From: Algoriphagus sp. PAP.12
GTDB lineage: Bacteria > Bacteroidota > Bacteroidia > Cytophagales > Cyclobacteriaceae
Reading direction: 5' to 3'
DNA: 64,000 nucleotides
NCBI RefSeq assembly: GCF_026652115.1
Contig: NZ_JAPPSQ010000002.1
Location: 62,001 to 126,000, forward strand
In this document: positions 17,270 through 25,823 of the stretch, piece by piece
How positions within the stretch are numbered: position 1 is the stretch's first letter
Layout of the letters: each line of letters opens with the position of its first letter
Made by a program: the position numbers and the translations under genes
The notes under the pieces: model-generated
Databases searched by the model: none
Told to the model about the DNA's origin: nothing
What the model saw: the letters and a program-made list of their open reading frames with translations, nothing else

Positions 17270-18361
17270 CTATTTTATCCTACTTTTTAAAACCACCAAT
17301 TGAACGGGGTTCAATGGATCATTACTAAAAACATAAATGTTCCTTTGATCTATTCCTTGCCTTCCTGAAGGGTCAAACTCTAAATGAAGTTCGACTGACT
17401 CCCCTGGAGTAATCTCTTTCTTAGGCATTGTCATGGTTAGGCAATCACAATTGCCCTGTATTTTGCGGATTTCAAGGACTTTTTGACCTCTATTCGTCAA
17501 TATTACAGTTTCAGTCTTCTTACTTCCGGCAGAGATCTCTTTCAGGTCAATTTCCTTTGGAGAAATATTCAAATTGGGAACCACTCCTAAATCTTCCTTC
17601 GAAAAAGCTGGAAAATATTCAAAAACATTGGCCATCACATCCCATTGAACTACCAAAGAATCCGACCAAGAAAACTGAACTGGATCTTCAAAAAAGCCCA
17701 AATCATTCTTATCAGCACCTGAATAAATCACTTGAATCAATCCTCTTTCATTTGCCTGAACACTATCCTGCTTCAATCTCAATTGAATATAATCAGGTCC
17801 AAAAAATCTTAAACTATCAGGGTAAAGTGTTTCTTTCGTGAAATTGAAAAATTCCACATTCTTGATCTTTGGCTCATTGGTAAATACATCGCCCATATTT
17901 ACTTTTTGCTGACGAAAGCCAAAGCCCAATTGTTGGTTAGGATAATCAATATCCGGGTCCTGAGGAAAAGGGACTGCAGTTCCTTCCAAATACAAAGTAT
18001 CCTGAGTCCCCATTAAATTACCTTTGACTACTATCATTCTTGAGAAAAATCCAGCAGAGGCACTTGGATCATAGGATATTTGCAAAATCCCCTCCTCTCC
18101 TACATTCAAAGTATCCTCAGTATAAGTCACTGTAGTACAACCACAGTCAGTCCAAACTCTATCAATCCAGAATAATGAATCTTGAGTATGTGTAAATCGA
18201 AACTCCGCTACCTGAGGTCCCTGCTCTTCTAGGATTGTTCCCATATCTATTTTATTGATCTCCCAAATGAGTTTTGGAGTCACAGTCTCCTGAGACAGAC
18301 AGACTTGCACAAAAACCGAAAGAAATAGAGCAGTAGTGAATAGTTTTCGAAATAAGTTCAT
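17270..18361 (-). CDS. DUF1573 domain protein, exported, two domains
   Basis: The 363-residue protein has a Sec signal peptide (FVQVCLSQE). It contains two DUF1573 (ASH/MSP-like) beta-sandwich domains, one at about 35-130 with DCGCTTVTY and one at about 270-363 with NCDCLTM and LHLEFDPSGRQG. The CxC pairs in each domain are typical for the family and may form disulfides or bind metal. Middle residues 140-260 are a more divergent sandwich. DUF1573 proteins are abundant envelope proteins in Bacteroidota with unknown function, probably in protein-protein contacts. It is the first gene of a two-gene unit with the T9SS surface protein, divergent from trpS. Confidence 0.85.
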   Translation of the reverse strand: MNLFRKLFTTALFLSVFVQVCLSQETVTPKLIWEINKIDMGTILEEQGPQVAEFRFTHTQDSLFWIDRVWTDCGCTTVTYTEDTLNVGEEGILQISYDPSASAGFFSRMIVVKGNLMGTQDTLYLEGTAVPFPQDPDIDYPNQQLGFGFRQQKVNMGDVFTNEPKIKNVEFFNFTKETLYPDSLRFFGPDYIQLRLKQDSVQANERGLIQVIYSGADKNDLGFFEDPVQFSWSDSLVVQWDVMANVFEYFPAFSKEDLGVVPNLNISPKEIDLKEISAGSKKTETVILTNRGQKVLEIRKIQGNCDCLTMTMPKKEITPGESVELHLEFDPSGRQGIDQRNIYVFSNDPLNPVQLVVLKSRIK

Positions 18362-18431
18362 ATCCGCAAATAACGTATAAATCCAAACGAATTATAGCTT
18401 GATTTACGTATTTTGCGCCAAAATTAAACTA

Positions 18432-19406
18432 ATGGCACGAGTACTTACAGGCATACAAAGTAGCGGAAGACCCCACCTGGGCAACATTCTCGGTGCGATC
18501 GTTCCTGCGATTGAGTTGGCGAAAGCCAATGTTGAAGAATCCTTTATTTTCATCGCTGATTTACATTCTCTCACCAGTTCTAAAGATCCTGAATTGAGAA
18601 TAGAAAACACGAGAGCTGTAGCTGCTGCCTGGCTTGCCTTTGGTTTGGATATCGAAAAAACCGTCTTCTACAGGCAATCAAGAAGACCTGAAGTCACTGA
18701 GTTAACATGGTACCTCAACTGCTTCACACCTTACCCTATGTTGGCCAATGCTCATAGTTTCAAGGATAAAGCAGAAAGACTTGCCGATGTTAATGCAGGA
18801 CTCTTTACCTATCCAGTATTGATGGCTGCTGATATCCTCATGTATTCAGCGGATTTGGTTCCTGTGGGAAAAGATCAAATGCAGCATCTGGAAATGACAC
18901 GAGATATTGCTACTACGTTCAATAGAATCGTTGGAGAAGATATAATGACTATTCCTGAGGCAAGGATTTCAGAAGCTGTGAAAACTATCCCAGGTACGGA
19001 TGGTCAGAAAATGTCCAAATCCTACAACAATTACATTGACATATTTTTGCCTGAAAAGCAATTGAAGAAAAATGTCAATAGCATTGTTACCGACAGTACT
19101 CCAATGGAGGAGCCTAAAGACCCGGATACTTGTAATGTATTCAAATTGTATTCGCTATTGGCTTCTGAGGATCAGATTCAGGAAATGAGAGGAAAATACC
19201 TTGGAGGCAATTATGGCTATGGGCATGCCAAAAAGGAATTCATGGAATTGATTTTGGAGAAATATGCTGAGGAAAGAAAGGCATTTGACTTCTACATGAA
19301 CAATCCAGAGGAAATCGAAAAGAAGCTGGCTGCAGGTGAAGAACATGCCAAAGAAATTGGAGAAAAACTACTTCAAAAAGTCCGTGAAAAACTCGGATTT
19401 AGATAA
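18432..19406 (+). CDS. trpS: Tryptophanyl-tRNA synthetase
   Basis: Class I aminoacyl-tRNA synthetase of 324 residues that charges tRNA-Trp. It begins MARVLTGIQSSG, with the HIGH-equivalent PHLGN at residues 14-18 and the KMSKS loop GQKMSKSYNNY near 195. Other TrpRS landmarks are FIADLHSLT, YPVLMAADIL and PVGKDQMQHLEM. The ATG at 18432 was chosen over an in-frame upstream start at 18399 because the family starts a few residues before the GxxxSG motif and the extra 11 residues overlap the promoter region. A strong terminator follows at 19409. Confidence 0.97.
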   Translation: MARVLTGIQSSGRPHLGNILGAIVPAIELAKANVEESFIFIADLHSLTSSKDPELRIENTRAVAAAWLAFGLDIEKTVFYRQSRRPEVTELTWYLNCFTPYPMLANAHSFKDKAERLADVNAGLFTYPVLMAADILMYSADLVPVGKDQMQHLEMTRDIATTFNRIVGEDIMTIPEARISEAVKTIPGTDGQKMSKSYNNYIDIFLPEKQLKKNVNSIVTDSTPMEEPKDPDTCNVFKLYSLLASEDQIQEMRGKYLGGNYGYGHAKKEFMELILEKYAEERKAFDFYMNNPEEIEKKLAAGEEHAKEIGEKLLQKVREKLGFR

Positions 19407-19408
19407 AG

Positions 19409-19443
19409 AAAAAGCCCGAATCTGATCTGATTCGGGCTTTTTT
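19409..19443. terminator. Intrinsic terminator after trpS
   Basis: A perfect 14-pair stem (AAAAAGCCCGAATC with its complement) and a 6-base loop end in a T run. The A run on the left side allows use in the opposite direction by the convergent gene at 19462. Confidence 0.92.
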
Positions 19444-19461
19444 ATGATTATTCCATTCGGA

Positions 19462-19884
19462 TTATCTACTTCTCCAAACATCCTTCAATTGGCGACCATT
19501 GATCAGCATCACAATTCTGGCAGGATTCGGAATCAATACCAATCTTACATCCTGTCTGTCAAATTGATCTGACTCAATTGGGACACCTTCTTGTCCTCCT
19601 ACTTCATAACTTACGATTCCGTTTGCATCAGGAAGCAAAGGCTTGTATTTATTTGCTATATAGGCAGTAGGTAAAAGAATATCAGTATCTGATTTCAAAA
19701 CAGAATAGATTTTCTCTAACTGATTTTCAATCACTTCCTCATACTCTTCATTGAAATCATCTTCCAAATCATGGATTGCCTCCTCTAAGTCGTCATAGCT
19801 TTCATCACTATAATCCATCAAAGCAAGTTGATTTCTCTTTTCTACAATTTCGGTTAGCTCTTTATCCAGCTTGTCCCAATTCAT
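19462..19884 (-). CDS. Conserved acidic protein of unknown function
   Basis: The 140-residue protein is not recognised. Residues 1-65 are very acidic and predicted helical (a run such as DLEEAIHDLEDDFNEEYEE), probably a coiled coil or helical hairpin. Residues 75-140 are mixed, with a Gly/Pro turn region (LPDANGIVSYEVGGQEG) and a beta-like end (VRLVLIPNPARIVMLINGR). There is no signal peptide or membrane segment. It is a single-gene unit convergent with trpS and shares the terminator at 19409-19443. Confidence 0.65.
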   Translation of the reverse strand: MNWDKLDKELTEIVEKRNQLALMDYSDESYDDLEEAIHDLEDDFNEEYEEVIENQLEKIYSVLKSDTDILLPTAYIANKYKPLLPDANGIVSYEVGGQEGVPIESDQFDRQDVRLVLIPNPARIVMLINGRQLKDVWRSR

Positions 19885-19967
19885 TGGTCTATGTTTTTGT
19901 TTGATTTGTTATTCAAAACACAAAGATGAGAATATCATTTTTTTAAGCAGAATGATTTTGGAGAAAC

Positions 19968-20936
19968 TTAACCAATTAGGAGAATTTTTCCATTTCTTCC
20001 CGGCATTTGATAGGCATTTAGGGCTTCTTGAAAGGATTCTAATGGAAATTTACCAACAACATCAATCTGAGAATCCCCATTCATTAAAAAGCTAAACACC
20101 TTTAAAAAGGCCTCATTCATTTCCTTTGGGTCAGTTTCAGCCATCCAGGTACTCAGCCAAAAACCTTCAATTTTCAAATTCTTGAAAATCATCAAACCAC
20201 TATTGATAGGCATTGTATTCAAGCTTAAAGCACCAAAAACCATCATTTTTCCATTCTTTCTCAAACAACTCAATGCCTGAGCACCCAATTTTCCACTCAC
20301 TGCATCAAAAACTGCATGGACTCCCCCATTTGTCTTTTCAGGAATCACTTCATGGATTTTTTCCTTTTCAGAATTTACAACCAAGTCCGCACCCAAATTG
20401 CTCAAATAGCTAATCTGATCCTCTTGTCTTACGGTGGCGGCAACTTGAATTCCTTTGGCTTTTGCCATTTGAATTGCAAATTTCCCAAAAGCTGATGCTC
20501 CCGCAGTTATCAAAAGCCAATCTCCCTCTTTCAAACCAGACTTTTCAATCATTGCATGGGCGGTAAATGGATTGACAAATGCCTGGCAGGCAATTTCATC
20601 AGACATTTCCTTTGGGACTGGAATTGCAGAAGAGACTGGAATACAGATATATTCTTTCCAGGTTCCAATTGCCGAAAACATCACTCGAGTCCCTTTTTCA
20701 AACTTCCCAGATTCATCGGCTTTTTCGACCACGCCAACAGCCTCAAAACCTGCACTGCTTGGTAAGACAGGTTGGATTCCGTATCTCCCTTGAATAAACA
20801 TCATATCGGCAGGATTGATATTTCTTGCGGTAATCTTAATCAAAACCTGACCTTCTTTGGGTTGAGGAATCGGAGAATCAACTAGTTTTAATACTTCTGA
20901 AGGATTTCCTATTTGTTCAAATATTACTTCTTTCAT
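19968..20936 (-). CDS. Medium-chain dehydrogenase/reductase, quinone oxidoreductase-like
   Basis: The 322-residue protein belongs to the zinc-independent MDR superfamily: a GroES-like N-terminal half (ARNINPADMMFIQGRYGIQP), a Rossmann core with ITAGASAFGKFAIQMAKAKG and VFDAVSGKLGAQAL, and no structural-zinc cysteines. These features fit NADPH:quinone oxidoreductases and related enoyl reductases. It probably reduces quinones or activated alkenes in the cytosol. ATG at 20936 is taken as start; a GTG one codon upstream is in frame. It is divergent from the SDR gene at 21049, so the two oxidoreductases may share control. Confidence 0.85.
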   Translation of the reverse strand: MKEVIFEQIGNPSEVLKLVDSPIPQPKEGQVLIKITARNINPADMMFIQGRYGIQPVLPSSAGFEAVGVVEKADESGKFEKGTRVMFSAIGTWKEYICIPVSSAIPVPKEMSDEIACQAFVNPFTAHAMIEKSGLKEGDWLLITAGASAFGKFAIQMAKAKGIQVAATVRQEDQISYLSNLGADLVVNSEKEKIHEVIPEKTNGGVHAVFDAVSGKLGAQALSCLRKNGKMMVFGALSLNTMPINSGLMIFKNLKIEGFWLSTWMAETDPKEMNEAFLKVFSFLMNGDSQIDVVGKFPLESFQEALNAYQMPGRNGKILLIG

Positions 20937-21048
20937 CACGATTTATTTTTGCTTTACCTCATAAATAAATCTAAGTAATATTCCTTGGGAGGTCTATTTC
21001 TAGGCATATTTTTTTATATCTTGAGGAAAGACATCAAAAACGCTATTC

Positions 21049-21816
21049 ATGGATCTTTCCCAGCTTTTTTCACTGGATCACAAAGTGGCTTTGATTACCG
21101 GAGCCTCCAAAGGAATTGGTTTAGCCACCGCAGAAATCTTTGCCGCAGCAGGCGCAAAAGTAGTTATCAGCAGTAGAAAGCAAGAGGTGTTGGACAAGGT
21201 AGCAAATCAACTCAAATCCAAGGGCTATGAAGCTACTGGTATTGCATGCAATGTTGGTAACATGGAAGAACTCCCTGTGTTAGTTGAAAAGACGGTCGAA
21301 AAATATGGTCAGATTGATATTCTCGTCAATAATGCGGCAGCCAACCCAGTGTTTGGCCCTGTACATGAAACTAGCTTAGAAGCCTTCGACAAAATCATGG
21401 ACGTCAATGTCAAAGCACCTTTCGAATTGACACGACTTTGTTTTCCTCACCTAAGGAAATCCTCACATGCTTCCGTTATAAATGTCAGTTCAATTGGTGC
21501 CTTTTCTCCTGAACCTGGATTAGGAATTTACTCAGTAAGTAAAACAGCTTTGACTTCATTGACCAAAGTCTACGCAAAAGAATGGGGTGAAGCCAAAATC
21601 AGAGTAAATGCCATTTGTCCAGGCTTGATCAAAACCAAATTTTCAGAACCACTTTGGTCCAATGAGAAAATCATGGATTTCGTTATGAAACAACTGACTA
21701 TCAAACGATTGGGAACACCGGAGGAAATCGGTGCTTTAGCCTTATTTTTAGCTTCGCCTGCCTCTTCTTACATCACTGGGTCAATTTTCACCTCAGACGG
21801 AGGATTCAATATTTAA
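21049..21816 (+). CDS. Short-chain dehydrogenase/reductase
   Basis: A classical SDR of 255 residues: nucleotide-binding TGASKGIGLATAEIF at about 18-32, NNAAANP, the catalytic Ser in INVSSIGAFSP and YSVSKTALTSL with Tyr and Lys, then CPGLIKTKF. The SSRKQEV after beta-2 suggests NADP preference. The C-terminal FTSDGGFNI is the usual family end. The substrate is not predictable; the nearest families are 3-oxoacyl-ACP reductase and DHRS4-like carbonyl reductases. It is divergent from the MDR gene and convergent with trmB with 16 bases between stops. Confidence 0.9.
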   Translation: MDLSQLFSLDHKVALITGASKGIGLATAEIFAAAGAKVVISSRKQEVLDKVANQLKSKGYEATGIACNVGNMEELPVLVEKTVEKYGQIDILVNNAAANPVFGPVHETSLEAFDKIMDVNVKAPFELTRLCFPHLRKSSHASVINVSSIGAFSPEPGLGIYSVSKTALTSLTKVYAKEWGEAKIRVNAICPGLIKTKFSEPLWSNEKIMDFVMKQLTIKRLGTPEEIGALALFLASPASSYITGSIFTSDGGFNI

Positions 21817-21832
21817 TACGAAGGACAGTCCT

Positions 21833-22492
21833 TTATACAAACTTGATTTTCATATACTTGATCTTTTCTCCTTTTTCGGAAAACATCTTTTCATATCTAG
21901 TTTGGATCCCAAAATGATCATCTTTCCATTCACTTTGATAGAAATCATGGGTAAAACCTATTACTTCAATGTCTTCACGAGATTGAACCAATTCTAATGA
22001 ATAATCAAATAGTCCGGTATTATCTGTTTTGAAATGGATTATTCCATCTTTCTTGACCAAGGTTTTATACATCTCCAAAAACTTTGGTGAGGTCAAACGG
22101 CGTTTCTCATCTCCGTCTCTTGGAAATGGATCAGGAAAGGTGATCCAAAGTTCAGAAATCTCTTCAGGAGCAAAAAACTTTTCCAACAACTGAATTTGAG
22201 TTCTTAAGAAAGCAACGTTTTCAATTCCTTCTGCGGTGGCTGTAGAACTACCCTTCCAAATCCTGCTTCCCTTGATATCTACACCAATAAAATTCTGATC
22301 TGGAAAAACTCTGGCTAATCCAACGGTAAATTCTCCCCTTCCGCATGCCAATTCAACAACCAAAGGTTTATCATTTTGAAATTGCTTGGAGTTCCAGTTT
22401 CCCTTTACTTCTTCAAAGATGGCTTTTCCTTCCTGGACAACGTTTGGATTGTATTCGTTCTCTTTGAAACGAACCAGTTTTTTTCTACTCAT
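21833..22492 (-). CDS. trmB: tRNA (guanine-N7-)-methyltransferase
   Basis: The 219-residue SAM-dependent enzyme makes m7G46 in tRNA variable loops. Signatures include VVELACGRGEFTVGLA (SAM-binding loop), NFIGVDIKGSRIWKG, the family-specific ELWITFPDPFPR and KRRLTSPKFLEMY, and FKTDNTGLFDYSL. The ATG at 22492 (MSRKKLVRF) was chosen because it sits one base after the folC stop; a longer in-frame ORF to 22540 would overlap folC. It is the last gene of the nine-gene run that begins with holA. Confidence 0.95.
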   Translation of the reverse strand: MSRKKLVRFKENEYNPNVVQEGKAIFEEVKGNWNSKQFQNDKPLVVELACGRGEFTVGLARVFPDQNFIGVDIKGSRIWKGSSTATAEGIENVAFLRTQIQLLEKFFAPEEISELWITFPDPFPRDGDEKRRLTSPKFLEMYKTLVKKDGIIHFKTDNTGLFDYSLELVQSREDIEVIGFTHDFYQSEWKDDHFGIQTRYEKMFSEKGEKIKYMKIKFV

Positions 22493-22493
22493 T

Positions 22494-23780
22494 TTACAGT
22501 TCTTCGATTTCTGCGACCACAAAAGTACTGCCTCCCACAAATATCAAGTCATTCGAACCGGCTTTTTTTCTGGCAAAGTTTAAAGCTTCATTTACATCTG
22601 TCACTGAAACTCCCTCTAGACCAATTGATTTGGCCTTTTCTAATAACTCATCTGCCTTCATTGCCCTTGGAAGATTGGCTTGACAAAAAACATAGGAAGC
22701 AGTCTTGGGAAGTAATTGAAGGATTTTTGAAATGTCTTTGTCTTGAACCATCCCTAAGACCATCCATAATTTATCAAATGGATAACTTTCCAATTGGCTT
22801 AAAATCTCTTGAATACCAGCTTCATTATGACCTGTATCACAAATAGTTAAAGGGGATCTAGAAAGAACCTGCCACCTTCCTTTAAGGCCGGTGCTCTTTG
22901 TAACATTTGACAAGCCAGTCTTGATTGCTTCTGAAGAAATATCCCAGCTTTTGGCTTTCAATTGAACGACGGTTTCCAGGATTCCCGGTAAATTGAACTT
23001 CTGGTAATTTCCCAATAGGTCAAATTCCAATTCTTGCTTGACATCAGAAGAGATCACATTATAAAGGGCTTTCCCTTCATTTTCTTTCACTTTTTCAACC
23101 TTCCATTTTTGATCGGCAAAAGTGATGGGAGCATCTAATTCTTCAGAGACTTGAACAAAAACTGGAGTAGTCTCCTCTTGAGTTTTACTGATCACCACAG
23201 GAATATTTCTTTTGATGATTCCTGCTTTTTCTCCGGCTATTGCAGCTAAAGTGTCGCCAAGGAATTGGACATGATCCATTCCGATATTGGTAATCAAGGA
23301 GACTTCAGGCATGAGCACATTAGTACTGTCCAATCTACCACCCATTCCAACTTCTACTACAGCAATGTCAACCTCTTCTTTGGCAAAATACCAAAAAGCC
23401 AATCCTACCGTCATTTCAAAGAAACTTGGCTTCAATTCCTCCAGAAATGATTTATTCTCTTCAACGAATTCCACAACCGCATCCTCAGGAATTTCCAACC
23501 CATTGATCCGAATCCTTTCAGTGAAAGACTTCAAATGAGGAGATGTATAAAGCCCGGTTTTGAATCCTGCAGCCTGTAATACTGAAGCAATGGAATGAGA
23601 AGAACTTCCTTTTCCATTGGTACCTGCGACATGAACAGACTTGAATTTTTTCTCAGGATTACCTAGATGATTACACAGAGAGATGGTATTGCTTAAATCC
23701 TTTTTGAATGCACTGGCACCGACCCTCTGAAACATGGGAAGGGCATTGAACAGGTAGTCCAGAGTCTCCTGATAGGTCAT
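22494..23780 (-). CDS. folC: Bifunctional dihydrofolate synthase / folylpolyglutamate synthase
   Basis: The 428-residue Mur-ligase-like enzyme adds glutamate to dihydropteroate and folates. It shows the ATP P-loop HVAGTNGKGSSSHSIASVL at about 49-67, TSPHLKSFTERIRING, EVGMGGRLDSTNV, TNIGMDHVQFLGDTLA and the C-terminal domain motif ICDTGHNEAGI. Length is typical. It lies three bases after the tonB-like stop and one base before trmB, an arrangement that indicates translation coupling within the long operon. Full-length and apparently functional. Confidence 0.95.
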   Translation of the reverse strand: MTYQETLDYLFNALPMFQRVGASAFKKDLSNTISLCNHLGNPEKKFKSVHVAGTNGKGSSSHSIASVLQAAGFKTGLYTSPHLKSFTERIRINGLEIPEDAVVEFVEENKSFLEELKPSFFEMTVGLAFWYFAKEEVDIAVVEVGMGGRLDSTNVLMPEVSLITNIGMDHVQFLGDTLAAIAGEKAGIIKRNIPVVISKTQEETTPVFVQVSEELDAPITFADQKWKVEKVKENEGKALYNVISSDVKQELEFDLLGNYQKFNLPGILETVVQLKAKSWDISSEAIKTGLSNVTKSTGLKGRWQVLSRSPLTICDTGHNEAGIQEILSQLESYPFDKLWMVLGMVQDKDISKILQLLPKTASYVFCQANLPRAMKADELLEKAKSIGLEGVSVTDVNEALNFARKKAGSNDLIFVGGSTFVVAEIEEL

Positions 23781-23783
23781 GAA

Positions 23784-24740
23784 TTAATCAACCTTAATAA
23801 TGAATGTGATTTTCCCAGAGGAAAAGTCTGCAACAGCTCCTCCCTGTTTTTTGAAAGAAATCTGATTGACAACCTGGCGATAGTAAGCCAAGACATCATT
23901 AGAAACATTGTATTCCAATGGAACTGCCTGTACTACTCTACCGGAGTCATCCACAGTGATTTTAAAAACTATCCGACCATTTCTTGTAGAAACACGGTCA
24001 TTGATATTAGGTCTTGATGCAAAATCCCATCCAGCCAAATCCAAACTATATCCTGACCCTGAATTGGTACCTTGCCCAGATCCTTTCCCCATTAAAGCTT
24101 TGCCTTCAATAGTTCCCTTAGGATCACCAGCATCTCCTTTTTCAGTGGATGTACCTTGAGCACCACCAGAAGATGGATTGGTTCCGGTTCCTTTGGTTCC
24201 TCCAGCTCCCATCAAAGCCTTATTATTAATTTTAGGTTGCTCAGGTGCTTTCTGGACAGTTTCTTCTGATTTAGATTCAGCTGGAGTCGTAACTGCTTTT
24301 GCAGGTTCCGTTTTGGTAGGTTCTGGCTTTTTGGTATTCTCAGTAGCCTTTTCTTCCCCTTTAATTGGAGATGGCTTAGTAGTTACAGCTTGATTAACAG
24401 CATGCTGCGGATTGGCTTTTGGCTTTGCTGTTTCAGTTTTGGGACTTGGTTTTGGAGTGGACTTTTCAACCACTTTAGGAGCAATTTCTCCAGGAGCTGC
24501 GGCTTCTTTGACTGGGGTCATAGTTTCAGAAGGAGGAGTTGGAGAACTCACATCACCAGACCCTGTCGGTGTAAATCCCAAATTTAATTCCAAACCGAAC
24601 GTAGGAAGGGGTGGAATGGGTTGTTTCCAAACCACAATAAAGTAAAAGGCAATCAGCAAAAGCACATTGATCAACAATGTGATCAGGCCTGAACGCTTTC
24701 TATTTTGATTTTCTACTTTATCGGCATCCCAAAATTCCAT
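23784..24740 (-). CDS. tonB: TonB family energy transducer with long Pro/Lys/Gly-rich spacer
   Basis: The 318-residue protein has one N-terminal membrane anchor at about residues 22-40 (LITLLINVLLLIAFYFIVVW), a periplasm-spanning spacer rich in Pro, Lys, Glu and Thr (45-165) followed by a Gly/Ser-rich part (about 170-230), and a C-terminal TonB/TolA-like domain (RNGRIVFKITVDDSGRVV to FIIKVD). It should couple the ExbBD proton channel to outer membrane receptors. ATG at 24740 was chosen since it begins one base after the exbD stop; an upstream start would overlap exbD. TonB rather than TolA is favoured by the C-terminal pattern, with some doubt. Confidence 0.82.
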   Translation of the reverse strand: MEFWDADKVENQNRKRSGLITLLINVLLLIAFYFIVVWKQPIPPLPTFGLELNLGFTPTGSGDVSSPTPPSETMTPVKEAAAPGEIAPKVVEKSTPKPSPKTETAKPKANPQHAVNQAVTTKPSPIKGEEKATENTKKPEPTKTEPAKAVTTPAESKSEETVQKAPEQPKINNKALMGAGGTKGTGTNPSSGGAQGTSTEKGDAGDPKGTIEGKALMGKGSGQGTNSGSGYSLDLAGWDFASRPNINDRVSTRNGRIVFKITVDDSGRVVQAVPLEYNVSNDVLAYYRQVVNQISFKKQGGAVADFSSGKITFIIKVD

Positions 24741-24741
24741 A

Positions 24742-25131
24742 TCAAAACGGTTTTGTTGCGATGGAAACATTTGCTTCCAAACCAGCGGCAATACCACCTA
24801 TCTCTACAAGGTACTCAACAGGTACCTCCTTATCAATATGAAGAACCACCTGTCCTTTTTTATCCTGCAACAAAGCAGTCAGTTCAGATTTAATCTGATC
24901 TCTAGACACTACTCTATCATTAACGGCATAGCGAAGGTCTTTGGTTACAGAAACCGTCACTTCCTGCATGGCTATATCAGAAGTCTCGCTTGAAGGCAAG
25001 TTTACCGGTAAGCCCGAAGGAGTAATAAATGAAGAGGTCAACATAAAGAATATCAACAACAGAAAGATAATATCTGTCATCGAAGACATGCTAAATGCTG
25101 TTTCTACTTTATTTTTTGACTGAAGTGCCAT
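24742..25131 (-). CDS. exbD: ExbD/TolR family biopolymer transport protein
   Basis: A 129-residue inner membrane protein with one transmembrane helix. The sequence MSSMTDIIFLLLIFFMLTSS contains the conserved Asp at the start of the helix that carries protons with ExbB. The periplasmic part (SGLPVNLPSSE to VSIATKPF) is the usual ExbD/TolR domain. The start at 25131 (MALQSKNKVET) lies one base after the exbB stop; a longer ORF to 25248 is inside exbB and is rejected. It works with the adjacent exbB and tonB products. Confidence 0.94.
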   Translation of the reverse strand: MALQSKNKVETAFSMSSMTDIIFLLLIFFMLTSSFITPSGLPVNLPSSETSDIAMQEVTVSVTKDLRYAVNDRVVSRDQIKSELTALLQDKKGQVVLHIDKEVPVEYLVEIGGIAAGLEANVSIATKPF

Positions 25132-25132
25132 C

Positions 25133-25822
25133 TTATTTCTCTTGTAACAATTCGATAAACTCGATGGAAGAATATTCCATACTATGAACCAACTTGGAAA
25201 CCTGAGTAACCAAGTAATTGTAACACAAGTAAGCCAAGATCCCCACAACCAATCCTGCAGCTGTAGTAATCATCGCTTCATATATACCTTCAGAAAGTAG
25301 CTTTGGAGAAACCATTCCTTCTTCCTGAGCAATTGCAATAAATGCTTGAATCATACCAGCGACCGTTCCCAAGAAACCAATCATTGGTGCAGCACCTGAT
25401 ACGGTAGCCAACAAATTGAGGTTCTTTTCCAATTTGTAAATTTCGATTTTACCGACATTTTCGATCGAAACTTCAATATTCTTTAATGGTGAACCTATTC
25501 TTTCGATTCCTTTGGCGATCATATTAGCCACTGGAGTTTTTTCCCCAGCACAAAGAATCTTTGCTTTTTCAATCTGACCGCTGGAAACCAAAACTTTTAC
25601 CTGATCCAATAAATTGGTGGAAGTGGTAGATGCTTTTTTAAGTGTTAAAAGCCTTTCGATGAAAATGTAAATAGCCAAAATGAACAAGGCATACAGAGGA
25701 ACCATCATGTAACCGCCTTTGATTAGGAGGTCCAAAAGGCCAATGTTTTGGGCAGCGCCGTCCATACCTAGACTGTCTACTGCTGAAAGTGAGTCTGTTG
25801 AGAGGGTTTGAAGAAGAATCAT
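25133..25822 (-). CDS. exbB: ExbB/TolQ family proton channel protein
   Basis: The 229-residue MotA/TolQ/ExbB protein has three membrane helices: one at about 36-53 (MMVPLYALFILAIYIFIERL), and two in the C-terminal part (SGAAPMIGFLGTVAGMIQAF and MITTAAGLVVGILAYLCYNYL) that contain the family's Pro/Gly channel motif. A non-cleaved N-terminal periplasmic segment precedes helix 1. It forms the proton-driven motor with ExbD, energising TonB. One-base gaps to its neighbours on both sides show a tight operon. Confidence 0.95.
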   Translation of the reverse strand: MILLQTLSTDSLSAVDSLGMDGAAQNIGLLDLLIKGGYMMVPLYALFILAIYIFIERLLTLKKASTTSTNLLDQVKVLVSSGQIEKAKILCAGEKTPVANMIAKGIERIGSPLKNIEVSIENVGKIEIYKLEKNLNLLATVSGAAPMIGFLGTVAGMIQAFIAIAQEEGMVSPKLLSEGIYEAMITTAAGLVVGILAYLCYNYLVTQVSKLVHSMEYSSIEFIELLQEK

Positions 25823-25823
25823 A

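Noticed and set aside
18399-18431. Longer trpS start at 18399
   Set aside because: The extra 11 residues are not part of the TrpRS family N-terminus and overlap the divergent promoter region; ATG at 18432 is preferred.
21817-21832. Palindromic AAGGACAGTCCTT between SDR and trmB stops
   Set aside because: Loop of one base does not allow a normal hairpin, and no T run follows; not supportable as a terminator.
22376-22846. 156-residue plus-strand ORF across the trmB/folC junction
   Set aside because: Overlaps two well-supported genes on the opposite strand and shows no domain.
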